Origin: Guadua angustifolia
Lineage: Eukaryota; Streptophyta; Magnoliopsida; Poales; Poaceae
Assembly: GCA_036346375.1 (NCBI GenBank)
Contig: CM070508.1
Span: forward strand, 19,598,852 to 19,662,851
DNA: 64,000 bases
Direction of reading: 5' to 3'
Each line of letters opens with the position of its first letter. The stretch's first letter is position 1. A program made the translations under genes and the position numbers. Shown here in pieces: positions 44,487 through 56,105 of the stretch. The notes beneath the pieces are model-generated. The model had not been told where the DNA came from. It saw only the letters and a program-made list of their open reading frames with translations, and did not search any database.

Positions 44487-45019
44487 GTACTTACTGCATA
44501 TACTGTATTCTTTTACTCTTCTTTCAGGAGGGCAAAGAATTAATCTTCATTAACCCTTATGCATTGATTGAATGTTTAAATGTAGTTTAAATGTAGTTTC
44601 GTTGTGGGGCTTCAAGTGCCAGTGGAAGAAGTTCGTTTTTTTTTATTGTTTGTAATGCTGAATAGTAAACAATTCCCCCCCCCCCCCCACTAATTGTCAG
44701 CTCATGGAGAAATTTTGTATATTACTGTCTAACTGACCAAGTAAAGTCTGGAAGATTTAGTTGCAAAAATTGACATAATTCCTTCTTAAATGCAGCTTAC
44801 CATAAACAGTTCAATTGTGCATCCATTTTACTGGTTCAACAGTTCAATTGTTCATCCCATGAGATATGAGAAGATGACTATGTTTAATCTATTTTACTGG
44901 GTTTGGGTTAGTCATAGAATAGTATTACCTTTGTGTTTGGGTTAGTCGATAGAATAGTTGCCTTACCCACGGGAGTGTCTGATCTGACCATAGCATATAG
45001 TATTACCTCATTCTGAACT
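44487..45019. other. CACTA 2 interior left of the nested SIRE element
   Basis: Noncoding. It includes a run of 14 C (44675-44688), a place where assembly errors are likely, and a short direct repeat around GGGTTTGGGTTAGTC / GTGTTTGGGTTAGTC (44898-44946). It ends in GAACT, the left side of the SIRE-2 target duplication. Confidence 0.5.
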
Positions 45020-46705
45020 TGAAAGACCATGTGGAGGTCTATCCTTGTGTGTGATGAGTAATTGACAAGAGTTGAGCTTGGTTTGATTTGAAATTGAGTT
45101 TGATTTGAAATGGATTTCGATTTGAAGCAATTTGAGTGTTGGTTGCTTTTCCTAGGGCTACCCGCTTGGGGTGGTAGCATCGGACCGTTGAGAGAAATTA
45201 TGTTAGATTAATGATTTTGGGATAATCATTGAATATCTTTGTGGGCATTGATATGTGAAAGGTTTTCCTTGTCTTTGATGATTGCAGGGCAACGGTGCTA
45301 GGTCATGGTGAGGCGGAGGATGACCGGGACTAGGCGAGGAGCGTCGGAGGTCCAGACGGTCGGGAGATCGCCGGAAGATGATCGGAGACGGAGTTCGGGC
45401 AAGTCAAGAAGACAAGGAAATGAGATGATACTAGCTAGATGTCGCGTGGATCAATGAGGGCCGTCGGATTGCGGTCTATAGTTGATAGGTTAGCGGGTCT
45501 AGGTAGTATGCTTTGAAAACCATGCAAGAAAACCCGGTATGTGTGTGGGTTTTGGGTTAGCCCTTGCATGGCTGTGTGAGTGGGTCAATCCTAGCCCTTA
45601 GATGAGTGTCCTAGGGTTGAGGGACTCATCTAAGGGTGGTAGGTGGCCCAAGAGTAGTATAAATAGGGGTGGAGGGGTGGCCTCCTCCCCTTGAAGGTTT
45701 GAGTTGCTCCTTTGAGCTTTGCCCACATGAAGTGAGGCTTTGTAAACCTTCCCACCAGAAATACAAAGAAATTTCTTTACATTATTGTGAATTTAAATTC
45801 CGCATTTACATTATGTCTTTACTTTACGCAATTTAAATTCAGCATTTACGTTACGCATTTACTTTCCCGCAATTTACATTCATGCAATTTGAATTTGCCT
45901 CCCCTCCTTCTAAATGCTGATCTTGGATATTTTGAGTGTATTCATATAGTTTTACATCTCTTTTGCACTCTTTGATTAAGTAGAAATCATCTTTTCTTTC
46001 AAGTTCCAGTTCTGTCCAGAACTTGTTCTTCGCGCAGCAATTAGTATTTGATTTTTAGAAACATTTAGAAAAATACTTTTTGTGTGCTTCTTGTTGGAGA
46101 TTGTGTGGAACTACCATATACATCTGTAGAAAAATTTTGGAGTTCAATTGTTGCACCTTTTGGGTGCCATGAGGTGAAAACTGAGCCCTAAATTTTCTGC
46201 TCGAAGTTCCTGACTGTCTGTGTTCATAGATTTATGATAATTTTTCTACCTAGATTTTTGATTTGAAATTTGGTAGAGAGATTCAAAACTCATCTTCTCA
46301 TAGGTATAAAATTTCTCAAAAATTTTTGAGCAGCAGAAACCCACCAACCTCCTGTTCAAATTAAAGACAGCTTCTGGAAATATCTGCTTTTGCTTTTCTA
46401 AAAGAGACTTTTGTGTCTTGGCTTGATCTCTTTTAGAAAAGAAGTATTTGAATTGATTCCTCTTTATTTGGACACTTGACAACCAGGATTGTGATTGAAA
46501 AATCTCTCACATATTTTATGGATCTCATCCATGTAAGCTAGGGATACACATAGTTGTCTAGTCGTTCCGGTTTTTGCGGGTTTTGCGAATTTGAGGAGCA
46601 CCAGTTTTCTTTGCGCGATCTTTTCAAGGTTTTAGTTGGAGTATTCTGGGGGAAAATTTATTTGCGACCATTCACCCCCCCTCTGTTCGCCATCTCGATC
46701 CTTCA
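45020..46705 (+). repeat. 5' LTR of SIRE element 2
   Basis: 1686 bp, TG to CA, matching 54428-56100 throughout apart from substitutions and short deletions. TATA box at 45658-45665. Ends two bases before the primer site. Confidence 0.95.
45658..45665 (+). promoter_or_regulatory. LTR TATA box (TATAAATA)
   Basis: Conserved in the related truncated LTR (18191-18198). In the 3' LTR the same place reads TATAAGCA, so that copy has decayed. Confidence 0.65.
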
Positions 46706-46707
46706 AT

Positions 46708-46720
46708 TGGTATCAGAGCC
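46708..46720 (+). promoter_or_regulatory. Primer-binding site (TGGTATCAGAGCC)
   Basis: Two bases after the 5' LTR. It matches the 3' end of plant initiator Met-tRNA, the usual SIRE primer. Confidence 0.94.
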
Positions 46721-46760
46721 GGTTTTGCTCTTCCATAGATCTTGACCGGTCTCGAGAGCC

Positions 46761-49000
46761 ATGGCGACAGACAAGTATTCCACCAAGCCTCCAATTTTTT
46801 GTGGTGTTGATTTTCCTTTTGGAAATCCGGATGGAGTCATACATCATCGCCAGGCTTCTGATATGGCGAAGGTGAAGCTCCCATATGAGGTTCTGCCGAT
46901 GAGAACGCCACGGCGGCAATATGGCGACGTTGAGGCAAATGCTAAGGCGAGGAACATTCTCATACAGGGACTCAGCCGCAGTGAGTATGATCGGATCTCT
47001 CACCTGCGATCCGCTCATGAGATTTGGGTGACCCTCGATGCATACCATGAGGGCACTACCCAAATCAAGACCGTGAGGCAGGATCAACACAAGCGTGAGT
47101 ACAACAAGTTTGAACAACACGCTGGTGAGAGTCTTGACGAGTGTTTTGGTCGATTTACTAAAATTTTGAGCGATCTCCGGGCAGTTGGTTGCACATACCC
47201 TGACTCGGATAATGCTCGTCACTTCTTGACTGCACTCGATCTTCGTGTTTGGGAAATGAAAGTGACCACCATCAAGGATACTACCGACTTGTCGACCTTG
47301 ACTCTTGACGGGCTCTATTCCCGACTCAAGACTCATGAGATCGACGTCGTCTCTCGCAAGATGAAATCACAGTCGATGGCCTTGGTCACCGATCCCATTG
47401 TATCTTCTCTTGATTCCTCTGTTGGTTTTTCCCTCTCTGCACTTTGCGAGCTAAGCGATGACTAACTGGACAAGTTTTCAGAAACTGAGCTTGCTCTTTT
47501 AGCTCGCAAGTTTTCTCACACCTACAAGAGGGTGAGAGAGAGGAAGAGAGGTGGTGGGATCACCTGCTTCGAATGTGGCGGCCCCAACCACATTCGAGCG
47601 AATTGTCCCAAATTGGAGAAGGGTAAGAACGACTCCGGCGGTTCCGGCAAGAACGACTACACCGACAAGAACCGCAACAAGAAGCCTCCAGTTCGTGAGC
47701 CGGCGCACGAGAAGAAGTATCGCAACTTCTCGAAGAACAAGAAGCTCTTCCACCGCGTCCTCGCCGCCCTCGACGACATCAGCCTCTCCGACACGGAGAC
47801 ATGGAGCGACGAAGGCGAGGATGATCCGCAAGAGAAGAAAGGCGGCAACGACTTCTCCGGCATGTGTTTCATGGCAAACACCAACGACATCAGCGACTCC
47901 GAGCTCTACAGCGACTCGGACGAGGTACCTTCCTATGACCAGCTCAATGAAGCTTTTTGCAAATTAGGAAAATTTCATGCTAGAGCTAGGGTTATGGAGC
48001 TTGAGAAGGAAGTAGATACCTTGACTCGGGAGATAGCTTCTCTTAGATCTTCTCCCTCCCAAGTCACTGATGATTGTTCCTTGTGTGATGCTTTGCTTGT
48101 GGAGCTTGAGAACCTAAGGACTTTGCATGATAGTGTGCAAACTGAACTTAAAAGTCTTAGGTCGAAGAATGCTAGCACTTGTACTGTTGATATTTCCCCT
48201 CTAGATGCTAGTTTTCTTTATACTCACACAACTGCATCTTGTGAAAATTGCCCTAAGCTACTTGCTGAAATTGATGCCATGAGTTGTCACCTTAGGAAGC
48301 TTTCTGCTAGAAATGATGAACTTGAATTGCATGCTTCTAAGGACCCGGTCGGCTCATGTGAGGTCAGTAAGCAACTAAAACTTGATAATGAAGCTTTGAA
48401 TGCCAAGTGTGATCAACTTGCTAAGGACTTACTAGTTAAGTCATATAATGGTTGCTTTTGTGTGTTGGGGTTAAGGATGCGTGGATAAGGTCCACGCAGA
48501 GCTTAGGAAGAAGTTAGAGGCCCAGGTTGGTAGAATTAGAGATGCTTCTTGCACTTCCTGTGAGTCTCTCAAATTTGAGGCAGCCGTGTATAGGGAAAAA
48601 TATGCACACGCTGTTCGATCCTCTTCTTCTGGCTCTTCTTCTACTCCTTCCCCTTGCTCTTCATGCGCCTCACTTTTTCGAGAGTGTCAGTATCTTATGA
48701 GCACTCTCGAGAAATTTGTTGGAGGCAAGAAGAAGCTCAATCTCATTTTAGACCAGTCCAAGATTAGCAGATTCAATCAAGGTCTAGGATTTGATTACTT
48801 GGAGCACGCACGGGCGCATCCGCCTTCGGTTATGCGTGCCTCCAAGAGTGGAGAGATAGTGGTAGCTCGGGGTGAGTACCACTTGTGTTTAGGTCTCTTT
48901 GGGGTTATCCATGGGACTTACGGCGAAGGTGCTTCTCTGTCATACGCCTCTAGCAAGGCGAAGTATTCATGCACCTTCAGAAGAAGGATGGTCACCTAGT
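46761..49000 (+). pseudogene. SIRE gag of element 2, one stop and two frameshifts
   Basis: It starts ATGGCGACAGACAAG. The gag fold covers about 46761-47460. A TAA at 47463 sits where relatives encode Gln (SDEQLE in the copy at 19590), and the frame then continues unchanged into the zinc knuckle (CFECGGPNHIRANC, about 47565-47605). An acidic segment (GMCFMANTNDISDSELYSD) and coiled coils with paired Cys follow. A frameshift near 48475 ends this frame, and the next frame (48481-48999) carries LNLILDQSKISR and similar. A second shift at about 48975 destroys the second zinc knuckle, whose DGHLVDFCF remains readable in another frame. Gag would form the particle. Confidence 0.92.
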
Positions 49001-49990
49001 AGATTTCTGTTTTAGACGCGCCAAGATCACCAGCGTGGCGTGTTGCTGCTCTTAGGGGTATTGAGGTCATCCCGGACTCGAGTGCTCTAAAGCGCCTGCT
49101 CGCTACTAAACGAGTTAGAGAGTCGCTGTTTTTAAGCGGCGTCCGAGGACTCGGTTTTCATCTTTGTTGATCGAGTTTTAGTCACGAGTTGCTCGTGGTC
49201 GATCTTTCCGCCGTCCTCTTGATATTCCTCGTTTTTCCCATCGAGGTAGATATCGGCGGTGTGAGGTGTTTTCGGGTAGGAGATTTAGGCGACCTCGTTG
49301 GGATGGTCGGCCTTTGCACCACGGCGGGCCAAACCGATGGCACTCCTACATCTTCTACTAAAGTTGCTTCTCTCGATCTTGTTAGAGTCGGCGTCGAGAG
49401 ACACTAGAGTCGATCTTCTTCCTCTGTGGTCGATACTTTGAGGCGTCATGTAATTGATATTGGGTTCCCGTGTCCTCACTTTATCCCGATCTTGAGTCTT
49501 CTCTCTCTCCTTTGACTTGATCGGGTTAAATCGGATGGGGAAGGGAGATGTTTGGATTGTTGACTCCGGTTGTTCTCGCCATATGACCGGAGACTCTCGT
49601 TGGTTCTCTTCCCTAGTCCGAGCCCCGGTGATGAGTTGATCACTTTTGGGGATGCTTCTTCAGGTAGAGTCATTGCTAAAGGTACCGTCTGCATTAATGA
49701 AAATTTTATTCTTAAGGACGTTGCTTTAGTGAGTAAGCTGCAATACAATTTGCTTTCTGTTTCTCAGCTTATCGATGACTCTTTCGAGGTAAGCTTTAAG
49801 TGTAATGCTTGTAGAATCCTTGATTCATCAGGAGAGTTAGTTTGCGGGATTTCTAGATTTGGGAGAGTCTTTCGTGCTGATTTTTCTGTTTCTTCTGGAG
49901 ACTCTCTTCGGTGTTTGATTGCTTCTGAGTCCCGTGATCTCTCCTTCTGGCATAGGAGACGGGTCACATTGGTTTTGATCATTTGACCGA
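49001..49990 (+). pseudogene. SIRE protease and pre-integrase region of element 2
   Basis: The retroviral-type aspartic protease is recognised by GDVWIVDSGCSRHMTG (Asp codon 49562). ELITFGDASSGRVIAKG, LKDVALVSKLQYNLLSVSQL and the pre-integrase segment (LSFWHRR) follow in the open frame 49570-49986. 49001-49540 contains variable linker sequence with stops. The protease would cut gag-pol inside the particle. Frames change between 49560 and 49620. Confidence 0.85.
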
Positions 49991-50849
49991 GTTAGCGATC
50001 GCGATCTTATTCGTGGTTTGCCCAAACTCAAGATGGTCAAAGACTTAGTTTGCTCTCCTGCCGACATGGCAAGATGGTTCTTGCTTCTCATCCTCCGATC
50101 CACCGTAGTGATGGTGATGCACCAGACAGCTTTTACACATGGACCTTTGTTGGTCGGCTAGAGTCTGATCGGCAGGAGGAAGTGGTATGTCCTTGTCATT
50201 GTTGATGATTTTTGAGGTATTCTTGGGTATTTTTATGGCCTCGAAGGATGAGACTTTTTCTCACTTGAGGATTTGTTAGTAGGTTGTCTATTGAGCTCCC
50301 GGTGCATTACGAGTTATCTGTGATGATAATGGCACGAGTTCAAGAACTCCTACTTTGAGAGTTTCGTGTGGAGTGCGGGTTAGAGCATCGGTTCTCCTCT
50401 CCATCGTCCCTCGGCAAAATGGCGTAGTGGAAAGGAAGAATAGGACCCTGGTTGAGATGGCTAGGACGATGCTAGATGAGTCTGATACTCTAGGAAGTTT
50501 TGGGTGAGGCTATAGCTCTTGCTTGTCATGTTTCCAATCGCGTTTTCTTGAGAACACATTTGCATCGTACTTCTTATGAGTTGAGGTATGGGCGAAAGCC
50601 GGTGTTTCTCATTTTCGCGTTTTTGGTTGCAAGTGTTTTATCTTGAAGTCGATAACCTAGATAAGTTTTAGTCTCGTTCTTCGATGGTATCTTTACGGGT
50701 TACTCGACTTCTGTCGTCGTAGCTATAAGTGCAGGTTGTGACGCGAATAGGATCATAGAGACACGTGGCGTGACCTTTGATGAGGCTAGCCAGAGCTAGA
50801 CACGATATTTTGAGCTCTTCTTATCCCTCCGAGACCATCTTTGTAGAGG
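49991..50849 (+). pseudogene. SIRE integrase region of element 2, badly decayed
   Basis: Only scattered strings fit, such as GLPKLKMVKDLVCSPC-like text across frames near 50015-50070, a catalytic-core-like DNGT string near 50325 (GATAATGGCACGAG), and QNGVVERKNRTLVEMARTML (about 50410-50480), the conserved end of the integrase core. Many short deletions break the frame. The integrase would insert the DNA copy, and this one is dead. Confidence 0.8.
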
Positions 50850-52136
50850 ATGAGGTTGATGGAGATGATGGTGTTCCACGATCCAGTTCCTCTACACACG
50901 AGGTGCCTCCTGTTTCTATTTACGCACCTCGGGGAGATCGGCCCTTGCCTTGGACTCTTCTTGGTGAGTGGCTCTGTTCCTACCTCTTCTCCTCAAGAGG
51001 TAGAGGCCACTTCTGCTTCTGGTCCTCCACGACACATTCAGCGTTCTCATCCACCTGAGCAGATCATTGGTGATCTATTTGAGCGTGTTATGCGCTCAAA
51101 ATCAGGCTTATCTTCTTTCTGCCTTTACTCTGCCTTTGTTGCCTCTTTTGAACCAAAGGATGTTACTCATGCATTATCCGATGAATCATGGATTAATGCT
51201 ATGCATGAGGAACTGGAAAACTTTGAGAGGAACAAAGTTTGGCAGCTTGTAGAGCCCCCATCTGGTCATAATGTCATTGGGACCAAGTGGGTGTTCAAAA
51301 ACAAGCAGAGTGAGGATGGGGTTGTCATTCGCAACAAGGCTAGGCTAGTTGCACAGAGCTTCACTCAAGTTGAGGGTCTTGACTTTGAGGAGACCTTTGC
51401 CCCTGTAACTAGACTAGAGGCGATTAGAATCCTGCTTGCATTATCTGCATCCCAAGGCTTCAAGTTTTATCAAATGGATGTCAAGAGTGCATTTCTCAAT
51501 AGCTTTATTGAGGAAGAGGTGTATGTCAAGCAACCTCCAGGATTTGAGAACCCCAAATACCCGAACCATGTCTACAAGCTTTCCAAAGCCTTGTATGGAC
51601 TTAAGCAGGCTCCTAGAGCTTGGTATGAGAGGCTTAAGTCCTATCTTCTCAGTCATGGTTTCAAAATGGGTATAGTAAAGAAAACTCTATTCATCAGACA
51701 CCAGGATTCTCATTTCCTTCTCGTCCAGATTTATGTGGACGATATTATCTTTGGTGGCTCATCTCAGTCTCTTGTGTCTCATTTTTCTGAGGTAATGAAC
51801 ACAGAATTTGAGATGAGTATGATGGGTGAGTTGAGCTACTTTCTTGGCTTCCAAATCAAGCAGACTCGGGAGGCTACTTTCTTGCACCAAGGTAAGTACA
51901 CTCGGGACCTTCTAAGGCGGTTTAATATGTCTGATGGGAAGCCCGTGATGACTCCTATGGCCACCACTGCTGTCCTCGAGCCCGATGAGGATGGTGAGCC
52001 TGCTGATCAAAAGGAATTTCGGAGCATGATTGGCTCTCTCTTGTATCTTCTTGCCTCATGTGGGACATACACTTTCTTTGTGTGTATGTGCGCTCGCTCA
52101 AGCTTCTCCTCGCGTCTCTCATCGCCAAAGCGGTGA
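50850..52136 (+). pseudogene. SIRE reverse transcriptase of element 2 (long open frame)
   Basis: The copia-type reverse transcriptase is open from the linker (RHIQRSHPPEQIIGDLFERV) through WINAMHEELENFERNKVW, RLVAQSFTQVEGLDFEETFA, LYGLKQAPRAWYERLK, the catalytic YVDD (51732-51743) and MMGELSYFLGFQIKQT. Family length is complete up to the connection with RNase H, where GSLLYL is followed by a shift at about 52050. As the polymerase of the element it copies element RNA into DNA. It has no start codon of its own, being part of the gag-pol polyprotein. Confidence 0.94.
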
Positions 52137-52665
52137 AGCGCATCTTCAGTACCTTGAGCTACCATTGACTATGGTATCTGGTACTCTTCTTCCTCTTGTC
52201 TATCCGTTAGAGCCTTTTCCGATCTTGACTTTTGCGGGTCAGAGGATAGATAGGAAAAGCACTTCCGGCACTTGCCAATTCATTGGCACTTCTCTTATTC
52301 TTGGTTATCTAAGAAGCGATGCAGAGTCGCATACAGGTCTACCGAGGCCGAGTATGTTGTTTGTAGCAGTGCTTTGGATGAGATCGACCTTGCGGGATTT
52401 TGGGTTAGAGATAGATAGTGTTCCACTTTTACGTGATAACATACGCTATTTGCATTGCCAAGAACCCGGTCAGCACTCCCGGACCAAGCATATTGATATT
52501 AGATATCACTTCCTTAGAGACCATGTGGAGAAAGGAGACATAGTGCTTCAGTTTGTGGAGAGTGACCACTAGTTGGCCGATATCTTTACCAAGCCTTTGG
52601 ATAGCTCTAGGTTTGTTGCCTTGAGGAGTGAGCTTGGAGTTGTGTGCCCTTACGGCCTTCTGTGA
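52137..52665 (+). pseudogene. SIRE RNase H of element 2, frameshifted
   Basis: RIDRKSTSGTCQFIG (about 52240-52285), RTKHIDIRYHFLRDHVEKGD (about 52482-52540) and LADIFTKPLDSSRF (about 52570-52615) mark the copia RNase H. Short deletions and a TAG at 52570 break it. It would degrade the RNA strand during reverse transcription. The pol reading ends at TGA 52663-52665. Confidence 0.9.
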
Positions 52666-54427
52666 GGGGGAGCTGATCTGTATATTATGTATTATATTTT
52701 ATTTCAGTTTTTCCTTTCTTTTGTATTGATCTGGGTGCTTATGGGTTTTATTCTTTAGAGTTATGAGTTCACATCACTTAGACTTCTGGCATGCTTTTGC
52801 ATGGACCTCTCATCTTGTGCTTTAGGTTGCTATCATGCTTAATTAGCTGTACTCTCTTCTCTCTAGGTTGAGTTCCTCACAGTCTTATAAGTCTAGCGGT
52901 GTTGGGCCCCTGGTAGGCAGTGTCTGTGTGCACTCCTTAGTTTGGGATCTAGAGGCGGCTTCCTATGTCGATCATTGGGGAAGATGAGAGCGAGTCTGAG
53001 CCGTAGTGTTCTCTACCATCTTTTCTATACTCTATAGCCACCCAGTTCGCAGGTTCTTGACTTCTTTTCTCTATTCTATGTTTCTGGCTTTAATTGAGTT
53101 CTTTTCGACCTTTCTTGAGCTTAATCTTGCTAATAACTCAATTTGAACCAGATTTGTGCTTAAAATGGAATCACATGTTGAGGGGGAGTTTAAGAATCTG
53201 TCTCATGCATTGCATATAGACTTGATTTTTCATTTTATGAGCTTTGTCTATTATGCAAATGATCCATGTTTCATTTTATACACCATGCTATATTATGAAG
53301 AAAATTACTTGCTTAGATATGTCCAAGTTCATTTATCTTGCTAAGCTTGCAAAATTAAAAAATAAGCTTTAAAAGAAAAACTTGATAAAACATGTTGTGT
53401 TTACTTGCTATGTTTCTTCTCTAGGAGTATTTGCCATGATTTGTGAAATTCTGGAATTCTCTAGAGTCTCTATAGCAACTTGGGTGAATCTTGTTTGATC
53501 CATACTTGAGTCCTTCACTAGCTTAACAATGAAAATGCTAAAATGAAAGTGAAGCAAACTTGATTCTTTTTGTGCGCATTAGACTCAACACCTCACATTC
53601 ACAAGACGGCTTCTCATTGCACTTGAGATGAACTTGGAATGGGTTGTGTATGACCAAGATCATTCTCTTAAAAGTCCCTCTTGAGATGATCGATTATGGC
53701 TTGAGTCAATTGCTTTAAAAATGCAAAAAAAAACATACGTGGGTAAAGAATGCAAATAATGTCAAACATTTGCACCCCGCTATGTCTTTTAAAGATTCAA
53801 AGAAAAATTTGCATACAAGAAACAAAAATAAGCTCGAAGGACCTTGTATGAACTTCTAGATTCTCCAAAGTGTTGAGTAGGTTGAACTCTAGGCTTTCCA
53901 TTTGATCCTTTGAATGGCTTTGCTTCTAGTTTTGAAACTAATGACAAGTGTTGCTCATATTCAATCTTGCTAAAAATGACATTGTTTTAATTAAATCTTG
54001 CTAGCAAAATGTTTATTTGCACTTGGACATGCCTTAGCTTAGTCTATTTTTGCCATAACTTAGCTTGGTGTCATAACTTGTCTTGTTGGTCACATGGATA
54101 ATCTTCAAAGCTCCTTTAGGCTGCATTACTTGCATAAAAACAACAAAAAAAGGGGGAGAAAAGAAAATGATCTTGATGCCTATATTGCCAAAAGGGGGAG
54201 AAATCGTAGAAAAGGCATCATTTTGCATCTTGATTCTTCTTATTTCTTATGATCTTTGTTAATCTTTGCTATATTTCATAGATCATAAGTTGCCAACTTG
54301 ATCATGTCCTTGATTTTTATTTCTTTGATCAAGTTTGGCTCTGCATTCAAATTGCTTTCTTCTCTTATTCAAACTCAAAACTTATGCCTTTTCATGTGTT
54401 TGTCAATATACTCATCAAGGGGGAGAT
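52666..54427 (+). other. Post-pol noncoding tail of SIRE element 2
   Basis: 1.76 kb without a credible ORF. Some SIRE elements carry an envelope-like ORF here, but I see none. Repeated AAAGGGGGAGAA motifs at 54150-54160 and 54190-54202 precede the final tract at 54417. Confidence 0.8.
54417..54426 (+). promoter_or_regulatory. Polypurine tract of SIRE element 2
   Basis: AAGGGGGAGA directly before the 3' LTR start at 54428. Confidence 0.9.
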
Positions 54428-56100
54428 TGAAAGACCATGTGGAAGTCTATCCTTGTGTGTGATGAGTAATTGACAAGAGTTGAGCTTGGTTTGATTTGAA
54501 ATTGAGTTTGATTTGAAATGGATTTCGATTTGAAGCAATTTAAGTGTTGGTTGCTTTTCCTAGGGCTACCCGCTTGGGGCGGTAGCATCGGACCGTTGAG
54601 AGAAATTATGTTAGATTAATGATTTTGGGATAATCATTGAATATCTTTGTGGGCATTGCTATGTGAAAGGTTTTCCTTGTCTTTGATGATTGCAGGGCGA
54701 CGGTGCTAGGTCATGGTGAGGCGGAGGATGACCGGGACTAGGCGAGGAGCGTCGGAGGTCCAGACGGTCGGGAGATCGCGGAAGATGATCGGAGGCGGAG
54801 TCGGGCAAGTCAAGAAGACAAGGAAATGAGATGATGCTAGCTAGATGCGCGTGGATCGATGAGGGCGTCGGATTGCGGTCTAGTTGATAGGTTAGCGGGT
54901 CTAGGTAGTATGCTTTGAAAACCATGCAAGAAAACCCGGTATGTGTGTGGGTTTTGGGTTAGCCCTTGCATGGCTGTGTGAGTGGGTCAATCCTAGCCCT
55001 TAGATGAGTGTCTTAGGGTTGAGGACTCATCCAAGGGTGGTAGGTGGCCCAAGAGTAGTATAAGCAGGGGTGGAGGGTGGCCTCCTCCCTTGAAGGTTTG
55101 AGTTGCTCCTTTGAGCTTTGCCCACATGAAGTGAGGCTTTGTAAACCTTCCCACCAGAAATACAAAGAAATTTCTTTACATTATTGTGAATTTAAATTCG
55201 CATTTACATTATGTCTTTACTTTACATAATTTAAATTCAGCATTTACGTTCGCATTTACTTTCCATAATTTACATTCATGCAATTTGGATTTGCCTCCCT
55301 CCTTCTAAATGCTGATCTTGGATATTTTGAGTGTGTTCATATGGTTTTACATCTCTTTTGCACTCTTTGATTAAGTAGAAATCATCTTTTCTTTCAAGTT
55401 CCAGTTCTGTCCAGAACTTGTTCTTCGCACAGCAGTTAGTATTTGATTTTTATAAAAATATAAAAAAATCCTTTTTGTGTTATTCTTATTGGAGATTGTT
55501 CGGGACTCCCATATCCATCTGTATAAAAATTTTGGAGTTCACTTGTTGCACCGTTTGGGCGCCATGAGGTGAAAACCGAGCCCCAAATTTTCTGCTCGAA
55601 GTTCCTGACTGTCTGTGTTCATATATTTATGATGATGTTTCTACCTGGCTTTTTGATCTGAAATTTGGTAGAGATCTTCATGACTCATCTTCTCATAGGT
55701 ATAAAATTTCTCATAATTTTGTGAGCAGCAGAATCCCACCAACCTCCTGTTCAAATTAAAGACAGCTTTTGAAAATATCTGCTTTTGCTTTTCTAAAAGA
55801 GACTTTTGTGTCTTGGCTTGATCTCTTTTAGAAAAGAAGTATTTGAATTGATTCCTCTTTATTTGGACACTTGACAACCAGGATTGTTATTAAAAAATCC
55901 CTCACATATTTTATGGATCTCATCCATGTAAGCTAGGGATACAAATAGTTGTCTAGTCGTTCCGGTTTTTGCGGGTTTTGCGAATTTGAGGAGCACCGGT
56001 TTTCTTTGCGCGATCTTTTCAAGGTTTTAGTTGGAGTATTCTGGGGTAAAATTTATTTGCGACCATTCACCCCCCCTCTGTTCGCCATCTCGATCCTTCA
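54428..56100 (+). repeat. 3' LTR of SIRE element 2
   Basis: 1673 bp, direct repeat of 45020-46705. It differs by several 1-4-base deletions in the 54770-55300 stretch and by point changes. Its end at 56100 is followed by GAACC. Confidence 0.95.
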
Positions 56101-56105
56101 GAACC

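Larger units (their letters stand above)
45020..56100 (+). mobile_element. SIRE-type Ty1-copia element 2, near full length (11.1 kb)
   Basis: LTRs 45020-46705 and 54428-56100 (TGAAAGACC to ATCCTTCA) flank primer site, gag, protease, integrase, reverse transcriptase, RNase H, a 1.8 kb noncoding tail and a polypurine tract. Flanking pentamers are GAACT (45015-45019) and GAACC (56101-56105), one mismatch. It interrupts CACTA 2 close to the 3' side of its transposase coding sequence. Gag-pol has several stops and frameshifts, with integrase the most damaged, so it is no longer autonomous. A truncated relative lies at 17808-19812. Confidence 0.94.

Noticed and set aside
52666..54427. Envelope-like ORF in the tail of SIRE-2
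   Set aside because: Only short ORFs are present and none is conserved or membrane-like in a convincing way.
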